DNA of 64,000 nucleotides from Merdibacter sp965119685. GTDB taxonomy: Bacteria; Bacillota_I; Bacilli_A; Erysipelotrichales; Erysipelotrichaceae. The stretch covers positions 1,488,001 through 1,552,000 of the forward strand of contig OZ221971.1 of NCBI GenBank assembly GCA_965119685.1, in the 5' to 3' direction. Made by a program: the position numbers and the translations under genes. Position 1 is the first letter of the stretch. Each line of letters opens with the position of its first letter. The notes under the pieces were generated by a model that was given only the letters and a program-made list of their open reading frames with translations, ran no database searches and was not told where the DNA came from. Of the stretch, positions 16,278 to 24,433 are shown piece by piece.

Positions 16278-17108
16278 ATGCCAGAGCTGCCAGAGGTACA
16301 AACGGTATTAGACACGCTTGCTTATCAGATGAAGCACCCTGTCATTACCGATGTTGAAGTGTTTTGGGATGCGATCGTGCACGGGGATCGCAACGCGTTC
16401 ATTCAGGGCCTGCGCAAAAAGCGCATCGAACGCTATGAACGGCTGGGAAAATACCTGTGTTTCGACTTGGGAGATGCGATGTGGATCGCGCATCTGCGCA
16501 TGGAGGGAAAATTTTATTTGCAGCAGCCGCAGGAGCCATACGATCACAAGCATGTGCATGTGATCTTCCATCTGGATGACGGGCGGCAGCTGCGCTATCA
16601 CGATACGCGCAAGTTTGGACGGATGTACCTTTATCCGCATGCGGCTAAGCTGCACGACTATCCCTGCTTTGCGCATGTCGGGTTTGACGCCTTTGATGAG
16701 CGCTTAGACGCACAATGGCTCTATCAGCGGCTGCATCCGCGCAGCATCACGCTCAAGCAGGCGCTGTTAGATCAAAGCGTGATCGCCGGGGTCGGCAACA
16801 TCTATGCGGATGAGATCTGCTTCGCGCTGCGGCTGCATCCTCAGACGCGGGTATCCCGAATGCGCAAAAAGGATTTTGCGGCGCTGATCGTGGAGATGCG
16901 GCGTATTTTGCAGGGAGCGATTGCCGCGGGCGGAACAACCATCCGCAGCTATACCTCCTCTTTGGGGGTGGACGGCCGTTTTCAGCTGCGCTTGCGCGTG
17001 CATGCAAAGAAAGGAGAAGCGTGCCCTCTGTGCCATCAGCCGATTGAAAAAATCGTCGTCGGGGGCAGAGGGACGTATTATTGTAAGCAATGTCAAAAGC
17101 GAAGATAA
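16278..17108 (+). CDS. mutM: Formamidopyrimidine-DNA glycosylase
   Basis: A bifunctional glycosylase/AP lyase that removes 8-oxoguanine from DNA. The 276 residues start with the catalytic MPELPEVQT (Pro2 nucleophile, Glu3), contain GVGNIYADEICF in the helix-two-turn-helix region, and end with a zinc finger of CPLC and CKQC pairs. The start follows AGGTG. It lies 8 bases after polA and overlaps coaE by 19 bases, so the genes are co-transcribed, as in other Bacillota where mutM follows polA. Confidence 0.96.
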   Translation: MPELPEVQTVLDTLAYQMKHPVITDVEVFWDAIVHGDRNAFIQGLRKKRIERYERLGKYLCFDLGDAMWIAHLRMEGKFYLQQPQEPYDHKHVHVIFHLDDGRQLRYHDTRKFGRMYLYPHAAKLHDYPCFAHVGFDAFDERLDAQWLYQRLHPRSITLKQALLDQSVIAGVGNIYADEICFALRLHPQTRVSRMRKKDFAALIVEMRRILQGAIAAGGTTIRSYTSSLGVDGRFQLRLRVHAKKGEACPLCHQPIEKIVVGGRGTYYCKQCQKRR

Positions 17109-17713
17109 AGAAAATTGCGCTCACCGGCGTGATGGGCGCGGGAAAATCCAGCGTTATCCGCGTGCTGCGCGAGCAGGGCGTGGCGGTGTTTGACTGTGAC
17201 GAGATCAACCATGAGCTGCTGCAGATAGGCGAGCAGGGCTATACGGCGTTAGTCGAAGTGTTTGGCGATACGATTCTCGATGCGTCAAAGGCGATCGATC
17301 GCGCGGCGTTGGCGGATTTGATGTTTGCGAAAGGCAAGCGGCTAGCGGTGGAAGGGATCTTGCATCCGCTCATTCAATCGCGGCTGTTTGCGCGTATGGA
17401 GGCGTGTACGGGAACGCTTGCCGTCGCGGAGGTGCCGCTGTTGTTTGAGATCGGCTGGCAGAACGCCTTTGATGAGACGTGGGTTGTCGCCTGTGAGGAA
17501 GAGCTGGTGCTGTCACGTTTGCACAGGGGCAGGGGAATCGATCGCGAAGAGGCCAAACGGCGTTTGCGCGCCCAGCTTTCACAGAAAGAAAAAATTGCTT
17601 TATGCGATGTCGTGTTATACAATAATGATGATGAAGAAGCGTTGCGCAGGCAAGTGATCGCCTGTGTGAAAAGAGCGAAGGAGTGTAGCGATGAGGGTGG
17701 AGGACGGCTGTAA
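17090..17713 (+). CDS. coaE: Dephospho-CoA kinase
   Basis: Catalyses the last step of coenzyme A synthesis, phosphorylating the 3'-hydroxyl of dephospho-CoA. The 207 residues carry the P-loop GVMGAGKSSV near residues 13-22, then FDCDEINHELL in place of the usual DAD..R motif, and AEVPLLFEIGW, a family hallmark. The start overlaps the end of mutM and has only a weak ribosome binding site, so translational coupling is likely. The 3' end overlaps the next gene by 23 bases. Confidence 0.92.
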   Translation: MSKAKIKKIALTGVMGAGKSSVIRVLREQGVAVFDCDEINHELLQIGEQGYTALVEVFGDTILDASKAIDRAALADLMFAKGKRLAVEGILHPLIQSRLFARMEACTGTLAVAEVPLLFEIGWQNAFDETWVVACEEELVLSRLHRGRGIDREEAKRRLRAQLSQKEKIALCDVVLYNNDDEEALRRQVIACVKRAKECSDEGGGRL

Positions 17714-18860
17714 AATCGAGGTGGAAAAATCGCCGATACAGGAGGATTTTGCGGTGCTGTCTTTGCTTTATGCACCGTTGATCAAGGAGAAAGCGGCGAT
17801 GCTGTATCAGCTGTTCGTCGCTTTGGCGAAGTCTCCGCGTCCGATCACCAACCACAGACTGATCTGTCAGTTGGGGGAGATGAGCATCGAGCGCTTTGAA
17901 AAGGAACGGCAGACGCTGGAGCGCTACCTGCTGCTGAAGAGCTATCTCGATCCGCAAACCAACACCTATCTTTACCGTGTGCTTGCGGTGAAAAGCGCCA
18001 ATGCGTTTTTGCGCCATGAGGTGTTTGGGCGCCTGTATTTGCGTTTGATGGGCAAAGAGGCGTATGAATATGCGAAATTGACGTTTGCCAAGGAGCAGAC
18101 GGATACGAAGCCGTATGTGGAGGTGAGCGCGTCCTTTCAGGGAGAAGAAGCGCTGTTTTCACAGGATGGGGAGGCATTTATCTCGCTGCGGCCAAAGGAG
18201 AGCGCTGCCGATGCAGTGATCGATGGCTTTGATTTCGGCCGTTTTTTGCAAGGCTTTCAGCGCCGCTTTCCCGCCCAGTTACAGACGCGGGAGCATCTGG
18301 AGCTGATCGGTGAGCTGGCGATCGTGCATGGCATCGATGAGATGGAGATGCGCAAGCTCGTCAACCAGTGTGTCAATCCGCGCACCAAGCAGTTCAATAC
18401 GGAGCTGCTCAAGCGCAAGGCGCGCTCGAAGGGAAGAAATATAGAGGGCGAGTGGAAAGACCCTTACCAAGCGCCGCCGGTGCAGTTTTTCAAGAGCCTG
18501 CAGCCGCATATTCCAGTCAGCGCCGCCGACAGCCGCCTGATCGAATCGCTGCTGACACAGTATCATCTGCCCAAGGAGGTCGTCAACGTGCTGATCGAAT
18601 ACGTGCTCAAGCGCACCGATCAAAGCTTTGCCCGCTCCTATGTGGAGAAGGTGGCAGCCAGCTGGGCGCGCTTAGGCATCGACACGTTGGAGAAGGCCAA
18701 GCAGCAGGTGAACAAGGAACAGCATGCAGTACGTGCACCGAGCGCTTCACAAAAAGCGCTGCCGCAGTGGTATGCGCAGGTGGAAGATGAAAGCGTGGAG
18801 GCCATCGACGATCAGACAATCGAGCAGCTGCAGCAGCGTCTTGGCAAGCAACAACGCTGA
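17691..18860 (+). CDS. dnaB: Replication initiation and membrane attachment protein DnaB (DnaB/DnaD family)
   Basis: The Bacillota helicase-loading protein DnaB, not the hexameric helicase, which works with DnaD and DnaI to place the helicase at the origin. The 389 residues begin with a winged-helix-like part (SLLYAPLIKEKAAMLYQLF) and contain the DnaD-like domain around residues 285-350 (DSRLIESLLTQYHLPKEVVN and VEKVAASWARLGI), with YVEKVAASW a DnaB/DnaD hallmark. It is shorter than the Bacillus subtilis protein (472). AAGGAG precedes ATG 17691, inside the end of coaE. dnaI follows, as in Bacillus, but 288 bases away, and no nrdR lies between. Confidence 0.88.
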   Translation: MRVEDGCKIEVEKSPIQEDFAVLSLLYAPLIKEKAAMLYQLFVALAKSPRPITNHRLICQLGEMSIERFEKERQTLERYLLLKSYLDPQTNTYLYRVLAVKSANAFLRHEVFGRLYLRLMGKEAYEYAKLTFAKEQTDTKPYVEVSASFQGEEALFSQDGEAFISLRPKESAADAVIDGFDFGRFLQGFQRRFPAQLQTREHLELIGELAIVHGIDEMEMRKLVNQCVNPRTKQFNTELLKRKARSKGRNIEGEWKDPYQAPPVQFFKSLQPHIPVSAADSRLIESLLTQYHLPKEVVNVLIEYVLKRTDQSFARSYVEKVAASWARLGIDTLEKAKQQVNKEQHAVRAPSASQKALPQWYAQVEDESVEAIDDQTIEQLQQRLGKQQR

Positions 18861-18983
18861 TGAGGAAAAACAAGACAACAAGATTTTTGCCCGCATGATG
18901 AGCAAAAACGTAAAAGACATCGGCTTTTGATCGGATCGCGCACGATATAAGAATAACGGTGCGTCAAAGCCGTATAAAGCAGA

Positions 18984-19027
18984 GCTTTCACAGGGAATAT
19001 CATCTGTAGAGGATTCTTTGTGAAAGC
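18984..19027 (+). repeat. Inverted repeat between dnaB and dnaI
   Basis: GCTTTCACA (18984-18992) and TGTGAAAGC (19019-19027) form a 9-bp stem, with GAAT and ATTC able to extend it inside. It has no T run. It lies in an unusual 288-base gap between two genes that are normally adjacent. Confidence 0.55.
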
Positions 19028-19148
19028 ATGGATCGCAAGGGGAGATCGCCTAGCGATCGTCAAATGATGCCGCTTGTGAGTGCGCAAAGGGGATGGCAGC
19101 AGCTTTTCCCCTATTGAAAACCGCCGGCTGCGGGGGAGAGGAGAAGCA

Positions 19149-20060
19149 ATGGAACAGCTTTCGTTTACTTATGAGATGAGCGAGGAGGCCAAAGCGAAAA
19201 AGCAGGCGCTGCTTGCCGCGTTGAAGCAGGATGCACGAGTGCTCGCTTTTTTGAAAGAGCACAACCTGCATGAGGATGCGCTTGCCTCGCACAGCGGGAT
19301 GTTTCAGCAGTGGGTAGAGACGTTAGATACGTGTGCGCGCTGTCAGGGACTTGCTTTTTGTCCTTTTCAGCCGCGGGGACATTATTTGGAACTTACCTAC
19401 GACGGACTTTTCACGTATGGATGGAAGCCCTGTGCATATCATAGAGATGAGCGTATGCGCTTTGCGCATGAAAAGCAATACAGCGTGATGGATTTTGCGC
19501 GCAGCGATCTTTCGATCGACCTCACGCAAGTGCCTTTGCAGCAGGAGAGCAAGGAATACCGCGATGTGTTTACCCATGTGATGTCGCATCTGTTACAGGA
19601 GAGAAACGAGCGCGGGATTTATCTGTGCGGTCCTCCCGGCGTCGGCAAGAGCTATCTGTGCATCGGCATTGCCAACTACTACGCCAAAAGGGGGACGCGC
19701 TGCGCCTTTGTCAACGTGCCGCATCTGATCTCTTCGCTCAAGCGGCTGTTTCATGATAATGACGCCATGGAGGAGCTGCTTGCGCAGATCACGCACGCAC
19801 CGATCGCCGTATTTGATGACATCGGCGGGGAGAGCGTCACCGCTTGGTCGCGCGACGACGTGCTGCTGCCATTGCTCGATGCGCGCATGAATCAGCATCG
19901 CCTGACCTACTTCACCAGCAATTACACCATCATGGAATTACAGGAGCGCTACGCCCTTGCAAATGCGAAAAACAGCGAGCCGGTAGCGGCGCTTCGCCTG
20001 GTGGAAAGAGTGAAAGCGCTTAGTGGCGAAAAAATCTTAAAAGGGCGTTCAAGAAGGTAA
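19149..20060 (+). CDS. dnaI: Primosomal protein DnaI (helicase loader)
   Basis: An AAA+ ATPase that loads the replicative helicase. From the chosen start it has 303 residues. The N-terminal zinc-binding region shows CARCQGLAFCPF, and the AAA+ core has Walker A CGPPGVGKSYLC, Walker B IAVFDDIGGE and sensor TYFTSNYTI. The start at 19149 is preferred because GAGAGGAG stands upstream; the longer frame adds 23 residues without a ribosome binding site. Synteny with dnaB supports the call. Confidence 0.92.
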   Translation: MEQLSFTYEMSEEAKAKKQALLAALKQDARVLAFLKEHNLHEDALASHSGMFQQWVETLDTCARCQGLAFCPFQPRGHYLELTYDGLFTYGWKPCAYHRDERMRFAHEKQYSVMDFARSDLSIDLTQVPLQQESKEYRDVFTHVMSHLLQERNERGIYLCGPPGVGKSYLCIGIANYYAKRGTRCAFVNVPHLISSLKRLFHDNDAMEELLAQITHAPIAVFDDIGGESVTAWSRDDVLLPLLDARMNQHRLTYFTSNYTIMELQERYALANAKNSEPVAALRLVERVKALSGEKILKGRSRR

Positions 20061-20067
20061 TTTTTTC

Positions 20068-20097
20068 TTGAAATAAAGCAGAACATAGTGCTATGAT
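20068..20097 (+). promoter_or_regulatory. Promoter of pfkA-pyk
   Basis: TTGAAA and TATGAT are separated by 18 bp, with a TGC just before the -10 (extended element). Confidence 0.7.
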
Positions 20098-20123
20098 TAT
20101 GTTCGTGAATGGAGGAAGGTTTT

Positions 20124-21086
20124 ATGGTGAAACGTATTGGTGTTTTGACTTCCGGCGGAGATGCTCCGGGCATGAACGCAGCTATCCGTGCCGTCACACG
20201 CGTCGCTTTGAACAGCGGCATCGAGGTCTTTGGAATCTATGATGGATACAAGGGCATGGTAGAAGGCTATATCGAGCCTTTGACGAAGGCCAGCGTCGGC
20301 GAGATCGTCGATCGCGGCGGTACGATTTTAGGGTCCGCCCGACTGCCGGAGTTTAAGGACGTCGAGGTTCGCGAGAAGGCGGTCGTCCAGCTGCGCAAGC
20401 GCGGCATTGAGGCGGTTGTCGTCATCGGCGGAGACGGTTCTTACCGCGGTGCGCTCGCACTTACGCAGATGGGCATCAACTGCATCGGCATACCGGGAAC
20501 CATTGACAACGATATCGTCTGCACGGACTTTACCATCGGCTTTGATACCGCGTTAACCACGGTTGTCGAAGCGATCGATAAACTGCGCGATACATCCAAT
20601 TCGCATCATCGCTGCTCCATCGTCGAGGTGATGGGCAACCGCTGCGGCGACCTCGCTTTATGGTCGGGAATCGCATGCGGTGCGGAGATCGTCATCACCA
20701 GCGATACCGGCTTTGAGGAAAGCGAAGTGCTGGAGCGCTTACGCGATCTGGATCTCATCAAGAAGAAACGCCATGCGATTGTCGTAATCTCCGAAAAGAT
20801 TACCGACGTGCACCAGTTTGCCAAAAAAGTCAGTCTGAATACCGGCTTTTCTGGAAGAGCCACAATACTGGGACACGTACAGCGAGGAGGAGCCCCGACG
20901 CCTTCTGATCGTATCTTAGCTTCCCGCATGGGAGAAAAGGCGGTCGATTTGCTCATGCAGGGCATCGGCGGACAGTGCATCAGCATCCGTGAAAATCAGA
21001 TCGTCTCCGTGCCGATTGAGGAGGCGCTGGTCATGCCGCGGGCATCGCGAAAGCCATTGCAGAATCTGTTCGAGAGATTGGTATAA
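20124..21086 (+). CDS. pfkA: 6-phosphofructokinase, ATP-dependent
   Basis: Phosphorylates fructose 6-phosphate, the committed step of glycolysis. The 320 residues show GVLTSGGDAPGMNAAIRA at the N-terminus and the nucleotide motif GGDGSYRGA. Gly after GGD (rather than Asp) marks the ATP-using, not pyrophosphate-using, type. PGTIDNDI and MGNRCGDLAL complete the active site. The start at 20124 follows GGAGGAAGG. It is 30 bases upstream of pyk, a common glycolytic pair in Bacillota, and has its own promoter. Confidence 0.97.
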   Translation: MVKRIGVLTSGGDAPGMNAAIRAVTRVALNSGIEVFGIYDGYKGMVEGYIEPLTKASVGEIVDRGGTILGSARLPEFKDVEVREKAVVQLRKRGIEAVVVIGGDGSYRGALALTQMGINCIGIPGTIDNDIVCTDFTIGFDTALTTVVEAIDKLRDTSNSHHRCSIVEVMGNRCGDLALWSGIACGAEIVITSDTGFEESEVLERLRDLDLIKKKRHAIVVISEKITDVHQFAKKVSLNTGFSGRATILGHVQRGGAPTPSDRILASRMGEKAVDLLMQGIGGQCISIRENQIVSVPIEEALVMPRASRKPLQNLFERLV

Positions 21087-21116
21087 ACGCTGGCATCAGG
21101 AAAGGAATTAAGTGAT

Positions 21117-22529
21117 ATGGATAGAAAGACAAAGATCATCTGTACGATCGGTCCGGCATCAGAGAGCAAGGAGATGATGCGCAAGCTGGTCGATACGGGA
21201 ATGGACATTATTCGGCTGAATTTTTCACACGGTGATTATGAGGAACAGGGAAACCGCATCAAGAACATCCGCGAGGTCGTTAAGGAAACGGGCAAGAGCA
21301 TTGCCATCCTGCTGGATACCAAGGGTCCGGAGATTCGCTTGGGTGATTTTGAAAACGGTCAGGAGAGCTATGAAAAGGGTGAGATCGTCACGATCGTCCG
21401 CGAGAAGATCGCCGGTACGCACGAGAAGTTTCACATCCAGTGCCCGGAGGTGTTCGACGACGTAGAGGTCGGCGGAACGATTTTGATGGATGACGGCAAG
21501 ATGCGTGTCACGATTTTGGAAAAGGGCGAGGGCATGCTGAAATGCCGCGTGGAAAACCCGCATACGCTCAAGAGCCGCAAGGGCTGCAACGTGCCGGGCG
21601 TCAAGCTGAGCATGCCGTTTATCTCCGAAAAGGATGAGGCGGATATTCGCTTCGGCTGCCGTCAGGGCGTGGATTACATCGCAGCCAGCTTCACCCGCCG
21701 CAAGGAGGATGTATTAGCCATCCGCCGCATCTTGATCGAAGAGGGCCGCGAGGATATTCAGATCATCCCTAAGATCGAAAATCAGGAAGGCTTTGATAAC
21801 CTGCGCGAGATTTTAGAGGTTGCCGACGGTGTGATGGTTGCCCGCGGTGATCTGGGTGTCGACGTGTCGCTGGAGCTCGTGCCGATTTATCAAAAGCGCA
21901 TCATCGCTGTCGCTAACGAGGTAGGAAAGCCGGTTGTCACCGCAACGCACATGCTGGAGAGCATGCAGGGCAATCCGCGTCCGACCCGTGCGGAGGCAAG
22001 CGACGTTGCCAACGCGATTTTGGATGGCACGGATGCGATCATGCTGTCAGGAGAGTCTGCTGCCGGTCTTTATCCGATCGAGGCGGTTTCGACGATGGTG
22101 AAGATCGCCAAGGCGATTGAGCCGATCATCCCTTATTATGATCGTTTAAAGAAAGCGATCAAATCCTGCCGCCGCACGAAAAATGATGCGATCGGTATTT
22201 CGGTAGCTGATACGGCAATGGCGCTGAATGTCGCCGGTATCGTCGCCTTTACCCAAAGCGGTACGACGGCACGCCGCATCGCTAAGTTCCGCCCGCAGGC
22301 GCCGGTATTGGCCGTTACCTTTGACGAGCGTACACAGCGTTCGTTAGCCGCTAACTGGGGCGTCAGTGCAATCTGCTCCGAGACGGTCAACACCCGTGAA
22401 AACGAGGCGTCTTTGGCGCGCAATATCGCCATGAGCTATGGCATTCACAAGGGTGAGACGATCATCGTCGTCGCCGGTTATCCGACAGGCTGCGGCGCTA
22501 CCAACACGATGAAGATCATCGAGGTATAA
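21117..22529 (+). CDS. pyk: Pyruvate kinase
   Basis: Converts phosphoenolpyruvate and ADP to pyruvate and ATP. The 470 residues start KIICTIGPASES and contain the catalytic-Lys motif IQIIPKIENQEG, MVARGDLGVD and the PROSITE-like TATHMLESM. It lacks the C-terminal PEP-utiliser domain found in Bacillus pyruvate kinase (about 585 residues), so it is the short form. It is co-transcribed with pfkA and followed by a terminator. Together with ppdK it makes a potential PEP/pyruvate cycle that would need separate control. Confidence 0.97.
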   Translation: MDRKTKIICTIGPASESKEMMRKLVDTGMDIIRLNFSHGDYEEQGNRIKNIREVVKETGKSIAILLDTKGPEIRLGDFENGQESYEKGEIVTIVREKIAGTHEKFHIQCPEVFDDVEVGGTILMDDGKMRVTILEKGEGMLKCRVENPHTLKSRKGCNVPGVKLSMPFISEKDEADIRFGCRQGVDYIAASFTRRKEDVLAIRRILIEEGREDIQIIPKIENQEGFDNLREILEVADGVMVARGDLGVDVSLELVPIYQKRIIAVANEVGKPVVTATHMLESMQGNPRPTRAEASDVANAILDGTDAIMLSGESAAGLYPIEAVSTMVKIAKAIEPIIPYYDRLKKAIKSCRRTKNDAIGISVADTAMALNVAGIVAFTQSGTTARRIAKFRPQAPVLAVTFDERTQRSLAANWGVSAICSETVNTRENEASLARNIAMSYGIHKGETIIVVAGYPTGCGATNTMKIIEV

Positions 22530-22588
22530 ATCAAAACATTCTCACTCTAAGAGCAGTATTTAGACGAAGAGTGGAATATTAACAGCGA

Positions 22589-22611
22589 GGGCATGCCTGC
22601 ATGCCCTTTTT
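22589..22611 (+). terminator. Intrinsic terminator of pfkA-pyk
   Basis: GGGCATGC and GCATGCCC pair across a 2-base centre (practically a 3- to 4-base loop) and are followed by T5. Confidence 0.85.
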
Positions 22612-22807
22612 GCATATCTACGGTCTATCAGAGCACTTGTCGTCTATCGATGGAAAACGATCATGAGGAATGCTGTGCGCTTATCTTTTGTAAATGCGTT
22701 TTTGCGCTACTGTTCATAAGAGGGGCGTTTCTTGGCGTCTGTATGCTGGCAAGGTTGAAGAACAGCGGAAAATGTGGTAGTATTCCTTTAGTGTGAGGAG
22801 GGATTGC

Positions 22808-24001
22808 ATGCGTCCTGATACCGGTCAACGTGAAAAGCTGAAAATGTACCGCAACTTGATTTTATTTGGGCTGTTAGTTTTTTACGGCCTGCAAAATATC
22901 CCGCTGCTGTGGGAAATCTGCATGCGGGGGCTGTCGATTTTAACGCCGTTTTTCATTGGCGGAGGATTAGCCTTTGTCTTAAATATTCTTGTCAATAAGA
23001 TTGAGGAGGTGTTGGGCTATACGTCGCTGCGCCAAAGCGTCAAGCGTCTCATTTCGGTGTTTGGCTCGCTGCTGGTGTTTTTCTTAGTCATCATTTGCCT
23101 GATGTTTATCGTCATTCCGCATATCTCGGCTTCAGTGGAAAACATCATCATGCAGCTGCCCAGCGCGGCAAACGACTTTGTCAACTGGCTCACCAAGCTC
23201 GCGCAGGATAATCCGCAGCTCAAGGCAATTGTGGAGAGTGCCAGCATCAGCGGGCTGACGGAGTTGAATTATGAGGAGCTGTTAGGGAATCTCTCGGACT
23301 GGCTGCTCAGCGGCGGTGCGGGCAACATCTTTGCGACGACCGTCAACCTCATCTCGACGACGCTTTCTTGGGCGGTGACGCTGATCGTCTCCTTCGTCTT
23401 TGCGATCTTGGTGCTGTTCAATAAGGAACGCCTAATCGTCGGCGGCAAAAAGCTGCTGCATGTCTATACGAGCGAATCGATTTACAACAAAACGCTGTAT
23501 GTGTTGAATCTGACGAAGACGACGTTCACCAACTATATCGGCGGCTCCTGCACCGAGTGCTTGATTTTGGGCTCGCTGGTGACGATCGGCGGGGTTATCT
23601 TGAAGATTCAGTATGCGTTTTTAGGCGGCGTCATCGTCGGCGTCACAGCGCTGGTGCCGATGTTTGGCGCTTTCTGCGGCTGTTTGATCTCCGCGCTGTT
23701 CATCGCGATGGTCGATCCGATGCAGGCGCTCTATTTCATCATCATGGTCGTCTGCATTCAGCAGGTGGAAGGAAACCTGATCTATCCTCATGTCGTCGGC
23801 AACTCGGTGGGACTGCCGGCGCTGTATGTGATCGTGGCGATCTCCATCGGCGGCTCCCTGATGGGTGTGGTGGGCATGATCATCTTCATTCCGATCTGTT
23901 CGATTATTTACACCTTGTTAAAAACCGACGTCAATGAGCGCATCGATAAAGAAAAAAAGATTTCCGAAAACAAGGTGAAAACGGAGAAGACGGTCGGATA
24001 G
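22808..24001 (+). CDS. AI-2E family (PerM/UPF0118) transporter
   Basis: A 397-residue integral membrane protein of the AI-2E family. Hydrophobic segments cover residues 20-90 and most of the second half, with a soluble stretch in between (about 100-190). TPFFIGGGLAFVLNI near the N-terminus and QQVEGNLIYPHVVGNSVGLPAL near the C-terminus are family hallmarks. Members have been linked to autoinducer-2 export or sodium/proton exchange; the substrate here cannot be told. Start 22808 follows GAGGAGGG. It is flanked by the pyk terminator and the ferredoxin promoter, so it is a single gene. Confidence 0.9.
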   Translation: MRPDTGQREKLKMYRNLILFGLLVFYGLQNIPLLWEICMRGLSILTPFFIGGGLAFVLNILVNKIEEVLGYTSLRQSVKRLISVFGSLLVFFLVIICLMFIVIPHISASVENIIMQLPSAANDFVNWLTKLAQDNPQLKAIVESASISGLTELNYEELLGNLSDWLLSGGAGNIFATTVNLISTTLSWAVTLIVSFVFAILVLFNKERLIVGGKKLLHVYTSESIYNKTLYVLNLTKTTFTNYIGGSCTECLILGSLVTIGGVILKIQYAFLGGVIVGVTALVPMFGAFCGCLISALFIAMVDPMQALYFIIMVVCIQQVEGNLIYPHVVGNSVGLPALYVIVAISIGGSLMGVVGMIIFIPICSIIYTLLKTDVNERIDKEKKISENKVKTEKTVG

Positions 24002-24050
24002 GCGCCGCTTTTCTGTGCAGTTAGCAACAGCCACCGTTAGCAATTTTCAG

Positions 24051-24079
24051 TTGATTTTACATAGGCTTAATGCTATAAT
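24051..24079 (+). promoter_or_regulatory. Promoter of the ferredoxin gene
   Basis: TTGATT and TATAAT are separated by 17 bp, with TGC just before the -10. This is one of the best promoters in the window and suggests strong expression. Confidence 0.8.
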
Positions 24080-24109
24080 GAATTCGGTTGTAAAGGAGGA
24101 ATCATTGAG

Positions 24110-24283
24110 ATGGCTGTAAATATTGATAGAGATACTTGCATCGGGTGCAGTGCTTGCGTAGGTGTTTGTCCGGTATCCGCTTTATCGATGGATGGCGAAG
24201 GCAAATCCGTTTGCGATGAAGGCACTTGCATCGACTGCGGCACTTGCGTATCTGCTTGCCCAGTATCTGCAATTTCTCAGTAA
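24110..24283 (+). CDS. 2[4Fe-4S] clostridial-type ferredoxin
   Basis: A 57-residue low-potential electron carrier. Two complete cluster motifs are present, CIGCSACVGVCP at residues 10-21 and CIDCGTCVSACP at residues 40-51, arranged as the classical tandem repeat. It is acidic and has no extensions. AAAGGAGG stands 11 bases before the ATG. The gene has its own promoter and terminator, so it is a free electron carrier and not part of an enzyme operon; partners such as pyruvate:ferredoxin oxidoreductase or hydrogenase are expected elsewhere. Confidence 0.97.
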   Translation: MAVNIDRDTCIGCSACVGVCPVSALSMDGEGKSVCDEGTCIDCGTCVSACPVSAISQ

Positions 24284-24284
24284 A

Positions 24285-24308
24285 CCGAGCGCAACGCTTG
24301 GTTTTTTT
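24285..24308 (+). terminator. Intrinsic terminator of the ferredoxin gene
   Basis: CCGAGCG and CGCTTGG pair around a 3-base loop and are followed by T7. Confidence 0.9.
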
Positions 24309-24433
24309 AAGGTTACAGTGACAGCTCAAAAAATAAATATACGCATAAGGAAGCCCTCAACAAGTGAAACGCTTGCGATGAGGGAACAGCGGGAATGCCG
24401 CGTAATCAATGCGCGTATGAAAGGGAGGAAGCG

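Noticed and set aside
22808..24001. Reading the AI-2E family gene as proof of autoinducer-2 signalling
   Set aside because: The family name is historical and members have other transport roles; no luxS or lsr gene is in the window.
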